NCBI RefSeq assembly: GCF_001517085.1
Contig: NZ_LRAC01000129.1
Location: 1 to 64,000, forward strand
Length of the DNA: 64,000 nucleotides
Source: Paenibacillus sp. DMB5
GTDB taxonomy: Bacteria > Bacillota > Bacilli > Paenibacillales > Paenibacillaceae
Direction of reading: 5' to 3'
Below, in pieces: positions 1 through 9,046 of this stretch. The notes below the pieces were generated by a model. The model had not been told where the DNA came from. It worked only from the letters and a program-made list of their open reading frames with translations, and searched no databases. A program made the position numbers and the translations under genes. The first letter of the stretch is position 1, and each line of letters starts with the position of its first letter.

Positions 1-1591
1 GGTGTCGGTGTTGCTGTCGGCGTGCTGGTGTCGGTGCTGGTGTCGGTGATGATTCTGGTTCATCTGTAGGAACTGGAGTTGAAACCGGAAAGGGTTCTAC
101 TTTCTTATAGTAGAAGGTGATTTTTTTGGTATTGTTCAAATCACTTTTAACAATATCAGGAGTATAAGAGCCCAGGAAAACCCCGTTTTGATAAACTGAT
201 ACATTCGCCTTGCCTGTCCCTACTGCCGACAAATACTTACGGCTCTCATCGAAAGCTAAAACTTCTGGATCGTTTGAAATCAAGGAATAGTTTGAGATGG
301 AATCCTTTCGAGGTTTTGTTGCCCCCGCACTATTCAACAATACTTTATAGATATCCGGCTGACTATAGCTATTCAAAAACTCCACTGTCTGTTCCATAGG
401 ATCAACAACTTTATACCCCGATATTTCTTCTGGAAAATAAGTATTGGCTATTCCACTTTGAATATTGCTTATCATGTTAGAAGCAAGAAGTCTATCACTA
501 CCGGCTTCTCTATAATCTACTGTTACCGTATTTGAAGCAAGATTTTGCTTAAATTGAAACCCATTCTGAGGATAAACATAATCAGGTATAAATGACGTTA
601 CAGAAAAAGGTACAGTTAGTGGATCTGAAATATAATTACCAAAGTCTTTGAAATACTTACAAACCAGCGATTTGTCCAGTCCTTCTAAGCTTGTTAATTT
701 GTTTGAACTCACATCCAATAAACTAGTCACCGATTGAAGATTGCTAAGTGCAGTTAAGTCCATCAAATTATTCGAATTCAAGTCTAACGTTCCAATTCGA
801 GTTAATTGATTAATACCAGAAATGTCTGTCAGCCTATTCTGACTAAAATCAAAGGATCTAGAATAGATATCCTGGCCAAATTCAGATGTTCGTGATGGGT
901 CAATGCCATCTAATCCGTCCAGACTTATTAAATTATTATTTTGCAGATATAATCTATCTCGAACATACTTCAGGTTTCTTAAACCTTGTACAGATGTAAG
1001 TTTATTTGTGTAGAGATACAATCCGACAACACTTTTCAAGTTTCTAAGACCGTCAACATTAATTAACATGTTTTGACTCAAGTCGAGACTAGAAGCATAT
1101 TCAAACCCTTCTAGCCCTTCAACTGAAGTTAATAGATTGCCTGAGAAGTTTAAATTGGTAGGTATTCCGGTATATGTATTAAATACCTGCATACCAATCA
1201 AGCTCTTAATGCCTTTTCCGGATGCATCAAATGGATACCCCATATTCATGGTTTTTAATTCCTCCTTATTAAGGGCACTATCCATATCACCTGACCAGCC
1301 ATTTTTCTTTAGCCATTGCACAAAATACTCTGCTAAGTTTTGATCCTCAAATAGGTATTTTATCACCACGGAATCACCTTTATTGAAGTTGTCCATTGCT
1401 TCTTGAGGTAAAGCAGTTAATGACTCGTAAACATTATCTGTTACGCTGCTTCGAGCGTAGACTGATTCCGATACGCTATTATTCTTGATATCAGAGCCTA
1501 AAATATTCTCTTCTCCTCCAGCTGCCAACACAGCTATTGGTGATGAGGTAAGCAGCAATGCTGTGACCAAAAGGATTGATACTATTCTCAT
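1..1591 (-). CDS. Secreted leucine-rich-repeat protein (3' end beyond window)
   Basis: The gene enters from the left edge, so its C-terminus is missing. The ATG at 1591 follows AAAGGAG at good spacing; an in-frame ATG at 1600 touches that site and is less likely. Translation begins MRIVSILLVTALLLTSSP, a clear signal peptide with an Ala-rich cleavage zone. Residues of about 130-300 hold repeated leucine-rich units (patterns such as LxxLxxLxxNxLxxLxGL) typical of bacterial internalin-like proteins. About 200 residues with beta-sandwich-like composition follow, then a Thr-Pro-rich linker at the left edge. The product is probably secreted or surface-exposed and used for protein binding; its partner is unknown. 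Within the linker, near position 21, the Thr-Pro pattern jumps to another frame, which may be an indel in repetitive sequence. No anchor can be seen in the window. Confidence 0.8.
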   Translation of the reverse strand, partial: MRIVSILLVTALLLTSSPIAVLAAGGEENILGSDIKNNSVSESVYARSSVTDNVYESLTALPQEAMDNFNKGDSVVIKYLFEDQNLAEYFVQWLKKNGWSGDMDSALNKEELKTMNMGYPFDASGKGIKSLIGMQVFNTYTGIPTNLNFSGNLLTSVEGLEGFEYASSLDLSQNMLINVDGLRNLKSVVGLYLYTNKLTSVQGLRNLKYVRDRLYLQNNNLISLDGLDGIDPSRTSEFGQDIYSRSFDFSQNRLTDISGINQLTRIGTLDLNSNNLMDLTALSNLQSVTSLLDVSSNKLTSLEGLDKSLVCKYFKDFGNYISDPLTVPFSVTSFIPDYVYPQNGFQFKQNLASNTVTVDYREAGSDRLLASNMISNIQSGIANTYFPEEISGYKVVDPMEQTVEFLNSYSQPDIYKVLLNSAGATKPRKDSISNYSLISNDPEVLAFDESRKYLSAVGTGKANVSVYQNGVFLGSYTPDIVKSDLNNTKKITFYYKKVEPFPVSTPVPTDEPESSPTPAPTPARRQQHRH

Positions 1592-1720
1592 TACATCCAT
1601 CTCCTTTAACTCATTCGTTGATGAATATAATTTTTCTCGTAAGTAGACTCCGAAATACGATCCTCAGTGTCATTCCTTGTTTAGAGAAGGCTGGAAAAAG
1701 TGGTGTATAGAATAAAAAAA

Positions 1721-1757
1721 AATGCAGTTACCCCAGTAAGAATTAGGGAACTGCATT
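1721..1757 (-). terminator. Intrinsic terminator
   Basis: The arms AATGCAGTT and AACTGCATT are perfect complements, and an A-run precedes them on the plus strand (T-run for minus-strand transcripts). It ends transcription from the 91-codon gene at 1835. A near-copy of this hairpin occurs at 5064-5100. Confidence 0.75.
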
Positions 1758-1834
1758 AGAAGGTTTTAATTATATGTCGAACCTGCATATGCAAAATCGA
1801 TCAAAACAAACATAAGACGAGCAGTTTATCTTTC

Positions 1835-2101
1835 CTAATACTCGTTTGGTAACATGAAGGTAAAAAAGTTCCCCTCTCCATCTTCTCCGTATACTGCCCA
1901 TACCTTTTCAGAAAATAGCCATTTATCAATAGTCAGCAATACTTCCTCATCATTACCGTCAGTAACTACCGTTTTCCCATTCATGCTTCTAAAAGAAAGG
2001 AATTCTTCATTGTTTTCGTGAAGCATAATGATAAGCGACTGGATCAGTTCCCAGTCGCTACAACCGATCCGCTCTACACCAATAGATAATAGCACTTTCA
2101 T
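1835..2101 (-). CDS. Small hypothetical protein
   Basis: This encodes about 88 residues. The ATG at 2101 follows AAGAGGTG with 6-nt spacing; an upstream in-frame GTG lies inside that ribosome binding site and is rejected. The protein has no signal peptide or membrane segment and is acidic. The C-terminal half (DKWLFSEKVWAVYGEDGEG) looks like a compact alpha/beta fold. I do not recognise the family. The gene has its own downstream terminator and lies downstream of the gamma-glutamylcyclotransferase-like gene on the same strand, about 50 bp away, so the two could share a transcript. Confidence 0.6.
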   Translation of the reverse strand: MKVLLSIGVERIGCSDWELIQSLIIMLHENNEEFLSFRSMNGKTVVTDGNDEEVLLTIDKWLFSEKVWAVYGEDGEGNFFTFMLPNEY

Positions 2102-2152
2102 ATTTATCACCTCTTAGACTATTCTGAAATAATATCTGATAAAAGTTAATCC

Positions 2153-2725
2153 TCAATTTTTTATATTTAGAATAGACTTAAGTGCCAAAGACATAAATAC
2201 AACCTTCATTTCTTCTTCTGTATATCCTGCTAATTTCATTAATTCAAGCTCATCATATTTAGGCCATGTTTTAATCAGTGCAGTTGCTAAGGGGGTAATA
2301 TCTATACCATTCTGGATATACGCACTAAAAATTAAATTGTACGCTTCAAGTGTAGGCTGACCAACCGGTTCTACACCATCATTCATAATGTAAGCTAGGG
2401 CAAATACCCCTTCTGAGTTAACTTCTATAAGTTGATCTGCATGTTCAGTCAGAGCTGCTACCTTGATCTTGAGGATTTCTTTTTGAAATAAGCCATTATT
2501 AACGAATTCAAATTCATCTAAGCGACGCTCATCTTCCTCAGAAATGGACCAGATAACTACAGGAACCTTGGATTCACTATTTCTCTTGATAGTCAGGAAG
2601 GTCCGAAACTCTAACTCAAATCCCTCAATAAAACCAAGCCCTACAATTACCCCCTTTGTTTTACGCTTCATTTCTTTACTGTTCATGTTAATTCCATAAG
2701 ATGCAACTAATTTTCTCGAAGTCAT
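2153..2725 (-). CDS. Gamma-glutamylcyclotransferase-like (AIG2-like) protein
   Basis: The N-terminal part resembles the gamma-glutamylcyclotransferase/AIG2-like fold: a YGxNM-type glycine loop near residues 10-14 (YGINM), a 'GFELEFRT' strand, then VPVVIWSISEEDERRLDEFE, matching the usual 'V..+W.+...D...LD..E' block that carries the catalytic acid. Family members cyclise gamma-glutamyl groups or act on related amide bonds. The remaining C-terminal helical part (about 70 residues) is not part of the usual domain and is unrecognised. The start is supported by a GGGTGG site 7 nt upstream. The substrate cannot be deduced. The protein is predicted to be cytosolic. Confidence 0.6.
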   Translation of the reverse strand: MTSRKLVASYGINMNSKEMKRKTKGVIVGLGFIEGFELEFRTFLTIKRNSESKVPVVIWSISEEDERRLDEFEFVNNGLFQKEILKIKVAALTEHADQLIEVNSEGVFALAYIMNDGVEPVGQPTLEAYNLIFSAYIQNGIDITPLATALIKTWPKYDELELMKLAGYTEEEMKVVFMSLALKSILNIKN

Positions 2726-3141
2726 ACATAACCACCCTTTTTAGATATTTACGTTATAGCTAAAATCCATATTGAATAGAAATTACATGATTACAACAAT
2801 CCTTAACTCATGCGTTCAATACACTGAACGTTACAAGACGTTTTATAAAAACAACGGTGTTTCTTATAATAATTTTGGTTGATTTTAACGTACTATTTAG
2901 TAAATGTGTAATGTTCTTTTTAAGTCAAATCAAGAAAGCAGACTATACCCAATTTTAAAGAAACCGTGGTGTCTTGCAGCCATTACCCTGCAAATAGGTG
3001 CCAATGTTCTTGTGTGTTTCTTATAGGTGGTTTAACCGGTTACATATAAAGCGCCATTCCAACATTAAATATTGTAAGTAGATTATACGCGTAAATCTTA
3101 ATAGTCCATCTTAGATAGAAACCAAAATAAGGATTTACTTA
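2726..3141. other. Gene-poor AT-rich interval
   Basis: About 415 bp with no convincing reading frame on either strand. The right side ends in the terminator at 3142. The left side probably holds the promoter of the gene starting at 2725. I see no recognisable RNA or repeat. Confidence 0.5.
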
Positions 3142-3169
3142 AATAACCGCCTTTCCAAAGGCGGTTATT
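3142..3169 (-). terminator. Intrinsic terminator
   Basis: AATAACCGCCTTT and AAAGGCGGTTATT form a nearly loop-free hairpin. It follows the stop codon of the CxxC protein at 3200 and could act in both directions. Confidence 0.75.
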
Positions 3170-3199
3170 CTTATCTCAGCAACTATAATCTGATACTTT

Positions 3200-3469
3200 T
3201 CAGGCGAACATCTGCGGAAATTCTTTAAGAATCGCTTCGAAACAATGACTACATACAACGAAGTTCTTATTATTCCCCAAACCAATAAACTGCGCTTTAA
3301 CCTCATATGTAACATCTGGTTTTACATCAAGAGGTAGCAGTGATTCCGAGCAAACCCCACATGAGCCAATCAGCTTCATGTAACAAACTAAGCAAAGTGA
3401 ACCTATGTCATGCGTAGAGTGTCTGAACAGCATCTGATCCTCTTTAGAACAAAACATACAATTCCCCAT
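3200..3469 (-). CDS. Small CxxC zinc-binding protein
   Basis: This 89-residue cytosolic protein contains four CxxC knuckles: CMFC (residues 4-7), CLVC (about 26-29), CGVC (about 37-40) and CSHC (about 73-76). With the nearby histidines this gives two potential treble-clef or rubredoxin-like zinc sites. The start has a strong GGAGG site. Small proteins of this kind on mobile elements often mediate protein or nucleic-acid contacts, but no family is recognised. It is transcribed alone, with a terminator on each side. Confidence 0.65.
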   Translation of the reverse strand: MGNCMFCSKEDQMLFRHSTHDIGSLCLVCYMKLIGSCGVCSESLLPLDVKPDVTYEVKAQFIGLGNNKNFVVCSHCFEAILKEFPQMFA

Positions 3470-3501
3470 ATTATCCTCCGATTTGTTTGGAAATAAAAAA
3501 A

Positions 3502-3538
3502 TACCGCAGACTTCGCCTATAAAGGCTGGTCTGCGGTA
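3502..3538 (-). terminator. Intrinsic terminator
   Basis: The arms TACCGCAGAC and GTCTGCGGTA are perfect complements, and an A-run on the left becomes a T-run for minus-strand transcripts. It probably ends the two-gene membrane-protein operon starting at 4883. Confidence 0.8.
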
Positions 3539-3713
3539 CTTCCGCTTCCAAAGTTTTTATTCTCTTAAACCAAACATACTTCAGTCACCATAAAAGAGCA
3601 AGTATTTTTTGAAACTCACTCCACACAAGTTATGCACTTTTATATTTTACTTAAGATATAAAAATCTAACCACTATTCAGAAGCAAGGGATATCTTCCTC
3701 TTAGTAGGAAGGC

Positions 3714-4559
3714 TTATACAACACCACTACCAAGCTTCAAGATCCAAGCAATTAAACCACCAAGTTCTCCACTGATTAAATACAGTAAGCATATAGCGAG
3801 GATGATATATGTCAAAGCTCTTCGTTTCAGATATAACAAATAAGCGTTCTTATATGCACCCGAAGTACCAAGTGAAGCTTCTGTCTCTTTAACCACAGAT
3901 AAGGCATCGTTGCTAACAAAACGAGGTTTCCCATTTTTCTCTGAGCGAGTATCCATACTTTCTCGCGCTATGGGTAATCCAATATAAACTAGATCCATTA
4001 TTGATGAGCCTATTAATAATAATGAAATCAATATAGCACCCATACCAAAGATAACACGGACAACTGGTAAAATTGGATTTAACCACTTCATGGCGGTAAA
4101 AACATCCGCTGTGGTACTGTCCATTACGAGTGGTATTAATAATATGGACACTTGGCTGTTAACAGATGACATTGTATCTATGATAATTTGTTGGGTCTGT
4201 GCTGATACTGGTGACTTCTGCAACTCTTCAATAAAAATGCCTAGAGCATTTTTACGGGATTTATCCGTAGCTGCATTAAAGTTAGAATTATTAAAGACAA
4301 CTGCGTTTTTACTATCATCATAGTTCAATAATCGAGTATCGGAGATTATATCTGCATTTGCCTTAAACTGCAACTTTAAGTATTCGCCGTCTGTTCCCAT
4401 CTTTAACCAGACATCTTTCATATATTTCTTATCACCTTGAGGTATCATAATGCTTTTCAAATCTAAATTGCTTGTGTCTGCCGCAAATACCCCAACTGCT
4501 CCAATACATAAAGAAAATATCAGTATAAACAAAAATAATACTGGCACTCTACTTTTCAT
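3714..4559 (-). CDS. Membrane protein with signal peptide, unknown
   Basis: This encodes 281 residues. The ATG at 4559 follows GAGGTG. Residues 1-26 are a signal peptide ending VGVFA. An extracytoplasmic region of about 130 residues follows, then a hydrophobic stretch (about 160-190, VIFGMGAILISLLLIGSS) and a second near the C-terminus (about 250-275, YIILAICLLYLISG), with a charged cytosolic loop between them. The topology resembles small accessory subunits of Gram-positive secretion or conjugation complexes, but no family can be named from sequence alone. The gene lies 21 bp downstream of another membrane-protein gene, so the pair probably acts together in the envelope. Confidence 0.65.
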   Translation of the reverse strand: MKSRVPVLFLFILIFSLCIGAVGVFAADTSNLDLKSIMIPQGDKKYMKDVWLKMGTDGEYLKLQFKANADIISDTRLLNYDDSKNAVVFNNSNFNAATDKSRKNALGIFIEELQKSPVSAQTQQIIIDTMSSVNSQVSILLIPLVMDSTTADVFTAMKWLNPILPVVRVIFGMGAILISLLLIGSSIMDLVYIGLPIARESMDTRSEKNGKPRFVSNDALSVVKETEASLGTSGAYKNAYLLYLKRRALTYIILAICLLYLISGELGGLIAWILKLGSGVV

Positions 4560-4580
4560 AATTTATCACCTCGTAAAAGT

Positions 4581-4883
4581 CTACTTACCTTCAAGTATCT
4601 TTCTTATTTTTTCTTCCGGTTTGTATTTCAATGATCGAAAATAAGCAATTCCACCTGAAAAAAATAGGCAGGAGATTACGATTATATTCCTTAGATTTTC
4701 AGATACATCAAGGACTAGATGTAGATCTGAAACATCTTGTAATATCAATGCGGAAATTACAAGCATCAGAAACACAACAAAGAAAACTATGGTTTCCACT
4801 AACCACTTCAACACTTTATGTACAGTCCAAGTGCTTGGACTGTACATTACATGAAGCATCATTCCCTTGAAAATTCTAGCCAT
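4581..4883 (-). CDS. Small membrane protein
   Basis: This 100-residue protein has two predicted membrane segments (about 30-50, ETIVFFVVFLMLVISALIL, and about 66-84, NIIVISCLFFSGGIAYF) and positively charged ends. The start has a GGGAGG site. It is the first gene of a two-gene operon with the 281-residue membrane protein. The family is unrecognised, but its size and topology resemble small inner-membrane subunits of transfer or secretion systems. Confidence 0.6.
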   Translation of the reverse strand: MARIFKGMMLHVMYSPSTWTVHKVLKWLVETIVFFVVFLMLVISALILQDVSDLHLVLDVSENLRNIIVISCLFFSGGIAYFRSLKYKPEEKIRKILEGK

Positions 4884-5063
4884 AACTCAAACCTCCCATT
4901 TTTAGTTGTTCTGCGAAACATCCGATTTTAAATCTAGATGACTAATCCAAAATTACCTCCATCACTATAATTTTGCTCTTTATTCAACTCCCTAACTTTT
5001 TATTCTCAGAGTTATAAATGATATGATTAAGCAATCATCTATTCACTTTTTATGCGAATTAAA

Positions 5064-5100
5064 AAAAGTGCAGATTACCCCTTAGAGTAACTGCACTTTT
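5064..5100. terminator. Bidirectional terminator hairpin
   Basis: AAAAGTGCAG...CTGCACTTTT is flanked by an A-run on one side and Ts on the other. The loop contains TTACCCC, as in the hairpin at 1721-1757, so the two look like copies of one terminator. Confidence 0.65.
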
Positions 5101-5440
5101 TATAAAGTTAATGCACTGCTATATCGGTCTTATCCACTTATGAAGCTAATCATATTTCGTTGACATAATCGCTATATAGCGAATTGATTTCACCTCAACC
5201 AGCTATGATGAATTTTTACCTGACCCCTTCTTTAGAGCATAAGATAATATGGCTAATTAGACTTACCTTCAGAAAAAATAGTGGTATTCCTAAGTATTCA
5301 ACAGGGCATACCCTCTACTAGTGTCACAGGCATCGAGAAATATATCCTAATCCAATTTCTCATCTAAACAATTATTCTACTAAAAACCTACTCACTAAGA
5401 TGTAGATCCCTTTCAGGCTGCTGATACTTGAATAATGCCT

Positions 5441-5581
5441 CCTCGCTATACGAGGTGGGTATTTATAGATAGCGATTTTATATGGAGAGGCGGGCATGAT
5501 AAGCTGGTTAGCATTGCGAAGTCCTTGTGCTTCGCGGCTTTCGCGAGTACTCATGCCCGCAGAGGCTCATGTCAAATCGCT
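5441..5581. ncRNA. Candidate structured RNA (nested helices)
   Basis: Three helices are nested: AGCGATTT (5471-5478) with AAATCGCT (5574-5581); GCGGGCATGA (5490-5499) with TCATGCCCGC (5551-5560), a perfect 10-bp match; and GCGAAG (5516-5521) with CTTCGC (5530-5535). A separate hairpin CCTCG/CGAGG lies at 5441-5455. The segment is much GC-richer than its AT-rich surroundings and has no gene of its own. The strand cannot be decided from sequence. It matches no RNA family I recognise. Confidence 0.4.
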
Positions 5582-5727
5582 CTATCACTCTATCAAACGT
5601 ACCTTTAACCACGCAGTATAGCGAAGAGCCTGAATAATTAACGTTGTAAACTCTAAAATCTCTTCAAAGTTAGTTATATAGAATCTATGCTAGAACGGCA
5701 TAATCCCGAATAATCAACATAATTAAT

Positions 5728-6435
5728 CTACTTGAAGTGTTGTAAACTCCCTGCAACTTGAAATATTGACTTGAATTCTAAATGAGTTACTTCTTTTGGG
5801 TTCGCACCTCCCAGTATCATTCTTACAAACCTGTCCGGATCAAATACATGTATCATAGCAGTAACTGTATTATCCCTCTCACGCAAAAGATATGTTGGTA
5901 TTTTAATTTGTACCAAGACCATTTTCCAACTACCATCAGGCTGGACAACCGCAATTGTTAATCCCCTAAATGGATTGCAAGATTCTAAACTATACTGTAT
6001 GACTCGAGTTACTGCTCTTTGAATCATCTCCTCATTAAATCCCAGCTTCGAGTGTATTTTATAAATGCCAACTCCTCCGAAAAGATCTGTTCCCTGACAA
6101 AACTTCATTTCGCATGCATCATAAAGAGGTGATTGTACATTGGTATAGAAAATCAAGCATTTTATTAATGATTGAAATGATGCCGTGATTTCTTCAGAAC
6201 TATCAGAAATAACTGGGGTTTTTTCTATCAGGTCCGAAAAGTAATCATCCGAATATATGAGAAGGGAATGATTTATAAGTGAGTAAACAAGCCTAGCCCA
6301 ATTCTTATCACAATAAGGGGCATCAGCCAATTGAAGTAGGTCCTCATGATCTAAGGCCTCTAAATATACCCCTTCAAGGAAATAGGAATCATCCGGTGTT
6401 GGACGATGATACTCCTGATACGTAGAAAAGCGCAT
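5728..6435 (-). CDS. Hypothetical protein, third gene of a coupled operon
   Basis: This 235-residue protein has no signal peptide or membrane segment. The ATG at 6435 follows AAGGAGG at 8 nt. It contains alternating hydrophobic strands (for example LTIAVVQPDGSWKMVLVQIK), suggesting a globular alpha/beta fold. I do not recognise a family. It lies 15 bp downstream of the 247-residue gene, which is itself translationally coupled to the 151-residue gene, so the three almost certainly form one unit. Confidence 0.6.
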   Translation of the reverse strand: MRFSTYQEYHRPTPDDSYFLEGVYLEALDHEDLLQLADAPYCDKNWARLVYSLINHSLLIYSDDYFSDLIEKTPVISDSSEEITASFQSLIKCLIFYTNVQSPLYDACEMKFCQGTDLFGGVGIYKIHSKLGFNEEMIQRAVTRVIQYSLESCNPFRGLTIAVVQPDGSWKMVLVQIKIPTYLLRERDNTVTAMIHVFDPDRFVRMILGGANPKEVTHLEFKSIFQVAGSLQHFK

Positions 6436-6450
6436 TCATAACGCCTCCTT

Positions 6451-7194
6451 CTAATCATTGTATGGATTTTGATCGTGCCACCATTGGAACATCTGGTTTA
6501 CTTGTGTCATGGCTCTTCTAGTTTCACCTTCTGCTGTTTTACTGAAGTCACCCTTAAAAAGGCGAGATACCGCCTCTCGATCAACTACTGATCCATTTCT
6601 GCTACTTAATATTGAAAGCACATGTGCCAATTTGGAATTGTCACACTGACTTCCTAAAATCGCCTCTACAAATATCTTGCTAAATGGCAGTAATATCGCT
6701 ATTTCTTTTCTACAGTCTAGTAAACTTATTTTCTGTTCATATTTTTGTTGTGGTAACATCGATGAAAATCCTTGTAAAAAATACTCCATAGGTCGTTCTT
6801 GTTTCGTCACAATACGAAAATGAGTAATCGCATCTGCAATAGTTACACTATCCGTTGATTGCATAATCCCATTCATTGGTTCTGCAATAAGAACACTCAA
6901 CTTATCAGATACATATTTAACTGTTTGCTCTATTACGTTTGTATTCTCTATCCCTAATGCAGCTGCGGTTGTTCTGCAGTTTAAATGGGACATTTTTAGA
7001 TAATAATCTAACCGCTTTTTCGTATCCCCATGCTTTACATATGACAACGACTTGGTGTAACGAGAGATCTCCTTTAGGGCATCCAATTTTTCTTGATTAA
7101 GCTCTACATCAAGCTTCACTTCAATTTGGCCTCTGATAATTTCAATACTATTTCTGATCTCACGAAAGATATTTGGTTTGTGTAGTTGTTTCAT
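6451..7194 (-). CDS. Hypothetical protein with HTH-like segment
   Basis: This encodes 247 residues, predicted mostly helical. Around residues 70-95 (HLNCRTTAAALGIENTNVIE) there is a helix-turn-helix-like pattern. It lines up by eye with a segment of the upstream 151-residue protein: both contain an NC motif, an Ala, an LG turn and a following basic helix. The start ATG overlaps the stop of the upstream gene as TAATG, a translational-coupling arrangement. The family is unknown. The matching segments suggest the two proteins are distant paralogs or partners. Confidence 0.6.
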   Translation of the reverse strand: MKQLHKPNIFREIRNSIEIIRGQIEVKLDVELNQEKLDALKEISRYTKSLSYVKHGDTKKRLDYYLKMSHLNCRTTAAALGIENTNVIEQTVKYVSDKLSVLIAEPMNGIMQSTDSVTIADAITHFRIVTKQERPMEYFLQGFSSMLPQQKYEQKISLLDCRKEIAILLPFSKIFVEAILGSQCDNSKLAHVLSILSSRNGSVVDREAVSRLFKGDFSKTAEGETRRAMTQVNQMFQWWHDQNPYND

Positions 7195-7649
7195 TATTTT
7201 TTACTCCCTCTACCAATAGGCCGCAGCAGCTCGACATTATCAAAGACATACACTTGATACCATTCAAGCACCTCTAAAACTTCATTTACCGAATTACTTT
7301 GAATTAAGGTAGTGATTTTTTCACTGTTAAATACCGAATCTTCAAGTAGCATCCTAAACTGACTTTTAGCGAACCGTAAAGACTCTGCTCTTGAGTAGCC
7401 TAATCTTATTGCTTGTGCATTTGTGCAATTTCCAAATCCTAAACATAGATCAAGAAAAACTTTATGCTTTTCGGACCTTAATCTTATACAGTCTATAAAA
7501 TCACATATACACTTGATGGCGTCTAACTTGGCACTGATTAGCATTCTTTCCTCATTGGTCAAATTTGACGACTTCAACTTATCTAATACTTCCGCATAAC
7601 CTGTGGTTAACGCTTGAAATTCCCTTTTCAGTGTTATCCGTTTCCCCAT
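7194..7649 (-). CDS. Hypothetical sigma/HTH-like protein, first gene of operon
   Basis: This encodes 151 residues, all-helical in prediction. The stretch GFGNCTNAQAIRLGYSRAES (about residues 75-95) reads like the HTH of phage late regulators or sigma-like proteins (NKEIA..LG.S..+). No sigma region 2 is visible. It heads a three-gene operon; its stop overlaps the next start by one base. The downstream partner has a similar segment. A regulatory or DNA-binding role is an inference. Confidence 0.55.
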   Translation of the reverse strand: MGKRITLKREFQALTTGYAEVLDKLKSSNLTNEERMLISAKLDAIKCICDFIDCIRLRSEKHKVFLDLCLGFGNCTNAQAIRLGYSRAESLRFAKSQFRMLLEDSVFNSEKITTLIQSNSVNEVLEVLEWYQVYVFDNVELLRPIGRGSKK

Positions 7650-8344
7650 TTCACATCATCCTCTCGTTATGCAGTAGACGCGGGACAAATTCTGACAAAA
7701 TCCAATCAAGTTAACTTAAAACAACATAATTCAGATGCCATTCTTACTACTTAGGAAAATCTTTGATTTGTACAGACATTAAACGATTTACCCTAGCATT
7801 AATGTTTTTCTAATTTAGAAATTCCCTAGAGTACCAAAGCAAAAAACGCCGGGTACATAACGGCGAGTAAACATTTAACGCTTATTGTAAGTTAGTGGCT
7901 TCAAAGTAATATAAATCGTGTTCCAAAAAATATGTCCTAAACGAAACCGTTTGCATGCTTTAGAAAGAATTTTTCTAAATGGAATCAGACATGCTTCAGT
8001 GAATAATAGCTTTTATGAAGACATAATTATAGGTTCGGGAAAAAACAAGGAAGTAGGACTAAATCAACATTATTGGGGAGATGGTTCGAGTGGTACTCCA
8101 TTGAACAGTCTGTTTTTCAGGAATATAAGAAAATACAATAACTCGAAGAAAGGTGTTTAGCTTTTCTTAGCGAAATCGGATAAAAAAAGCATAATCAGAG
8201 GATTGATATATGCGGTAGAGTCATTAATATTACCGCGCTGTTAATACTAAGATCGAGCTACCCTGAGACAAGAAAAAAGTTCTTGTTTGTGATTCTCATG
8301 TTTTTTGAAGCATATAACTACCATATATTTATCACTTCACCGAA

Positions 8345-8570
8345 TTATAAAAGAATCTTCGGTCATTCTTATGTACTCCATGATCTTATAAAAAAGACTT
8401 CGGTTGTTCTCATGTATTCCATGATCTTATAAAAAAGACTTCGGTTGTTCTTATGTACTCCATGTTCTTATAAAAGAGCCTTCGGTTGTTCTTATATATT
8501 CCATGTTCTTATAAAAGAGCCTTCGGTTGTTCTCATATATTCCATGATCTTATAAAAGAGCCTTCGATTT
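8345..8570. repeat. Five and a half tandem 41-bp repeats
   Basis: The units start at 8345, 8386, 8427, 8468 and 8509, with a partial sixth from 8550. Each begins TTATAAAA, has CTTCGGTTGTTCT in the middle and ends TCCATG(A/T)TC. Copies differ at only a few positions. The array lies in a 1.4-kb interval without genes. Spacers are absent, so it is not a CRISPR array. Tandem units of this size could be iterons, partition sites or operator arrays; no replication gene is adjacent. Confidence 0.9.
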
Positions 8571-8996
8571 GTATTACAACTCTCAATTTTTTAATTGTCA
8601 GCCTATACGCTGCTAACTTCCCATTTACTTATTGATGAAGGTAAAAATATCAGGCCCGACAAAAGTAGATCTTAATTTTTCACAATGATTCCATATCTTC
8701 GTATCTAGGATTAAAACATAATGTCTCATTTTTATATTTGATTGACTTATCGGGTGTTTTGAGACACAAATGCTGAAAGGTTACCCCTGATAAACGAAAA
8801 ATCACAACGATGCTTGAATACAATATGGCCGTAAGGACTACACTTTTCCCGTAATCCATTTAGTTGTTAGGCATTAGCCTCCAACTCTATATTGCTAATA
8901 AAATATATTAATCATTCCCATGAGTTTTTTCGTAATACAACCAACCTTCATAGAATCCGTAATTAGAAAACTAGTATCATTCCTACAAAGAAACAG

Positions 8997-9046
8997 AAAC
9001 AGCAGCAGCCATGGACGGAAATAAAAGTCTTGGACTGCCGCTGTTT
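8997..9046 (-). terminator. Probable terminator hairpin
   Basis: AAACAGC(AGC)AGCCA pairs imperfectly with TGGACTGCCGCTGTTT, giving a long interrupted stem about 70 bp after the stop of the DUF4365 gene on the minus strand. The T-run is weak. Confidence 0.45.

Larger units (their letters stand above)
4884..5727. other. Gene-poor interval with terminator and hairpin cluster
   Basis: About 840 bp without a convincing gene. It contains the terminator at 5064 and a nested-helix segment at 5441-5581 (listed separately). A 60-codon minus-strand frame at 5372-5554 runs through that structured segment, has no good ribosome binding site and is not taken as a gene. Confidence 0.5.

Noticed and set aside
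5372..5554. 60-codon minus-strand frame
   Set aside because: It runs through the nested hairpin segment and lacks a start signal.
7918..8160. 80-codon plus-strand frame in the gene desert
   Set aside because: No ribosome binding site, unnatural composition and no recognisable similarity.
8345..8570. CRISPR array
   Set aside because: The repeat units are directly adjacent without unique spacers, and no cas gene is present.
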